A DNA stretch of 64,000 nt from Trebonia sp963777905. Lineage in GTDB: Bacteria; Actinomycetota; Actinomycetes; Streptosporangiales; Streptosporangiaceae. Numbering within the stretch: position 1 is the stretch's first letter; every line of letters starts with the position of its first letter. Location: NCBI GenBank assembly GCA_963777905.1, contig CAVZSM010000013.1, positions 150,417-214,416 of the forward strand, written 5' to 3'. The notes under the pieces are model-generated. The model saw nothing but the letters and a program-made list of their open reading frames with translations, ran no database searches and was not told where the DNA came from. A program made the translations under genes and the position numbers. Shown here in pieces: positions 64,000 to 64,000 of the stretch.

Positions 64000-64000
64000 T

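Overview
The window is chromosomal DNA from a high-GC Gram-positive actinobacterium. The evidence is very high GC with GC-rich third codon positions, frequent GTG starts, an Lsr2 xenogeneic silencer, DUF2510, DUF5937/ArsR, GYD and PPOX proteins, and a 16S-23S-5S operon with no tRNA in the 16S-23S spacer. I could not place it to genus. No prophage, insertion sequence, CRISPR array, tRNA or replication origin was seen.

Layout. 1-215: the start of a lipoprotein gene running off the left edge. 386-8871 (minus strand): a sugar uptake and signalling operon, read as sensor kinase, response regulator, binding lipoprotein, ATPase, permease, permease. The sensor is a single polypeptide with a complete ABC-transporter ATPase domain, then GAF-like domains, then a histidine kinase, which is the most unusual object here. 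9001-24533: ordinary metabolic and regulatory genes: a spermidine-synthase-like protein, a DUF2510 protein with pentapeptide repeats, an MFS/ArsR divergent pair, aminotransferase plus semialdehyde dehydrogenase, a 2-hydroxy-acid oxidase plus an IlvD/Edd dehydratase, an EamA transporter and a corrinoid-binding protein. 24602-27001: a lipid-flippase/kinase fusion. 27115-32302: the rRNA operon (minus strand) with two promoter candidates upstream. 32831-45949: a FAD oxidase/nitrilase-like divergent pair, panE, a CDF transporter, MerR with an MFS exporter, an orphan pstB and a potABCD-type polyamine operon. 45341-51602: a TetR/MFS pair, hairpin repeats, an SDR, an LLM flavoprotein and lsr2. 51723-56868: a membrane protein and the thiamine genes thiO-S-G-D behind a TPP riboswitch, with thiE divergent. 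56929-63607: AcuC-like deacetylase, zinc alcohol dehydrogenase and malic enzyme among decayed genes.

How the genes work together. The first operon can be read as uptake plus sensing of a sugar: binding protein, two related but different permeases, one free ATPase and one ATPase built into the kinase, with phased direct repeats upstream of the binding-protein gene as candidate response-regulator sites. thiO, thiS, thiG and thiD make and join the thiazole and pyrimidine branches of thiamine, and thiE couples them. potA-D form a complete importer.

Gene decay is visible in several places: a GH16 C-terminal stub, a phosphoesterase truncated against a beta-propeller stub, a methyltransferase stub and a glsB/slipin chimera. 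There are also three single-base frameshifts (potC, an MFS exporter, a GYD protein). The frameshifts may be real or assembly errors. Family names rest on motif recognition by eye. No database search was possible.
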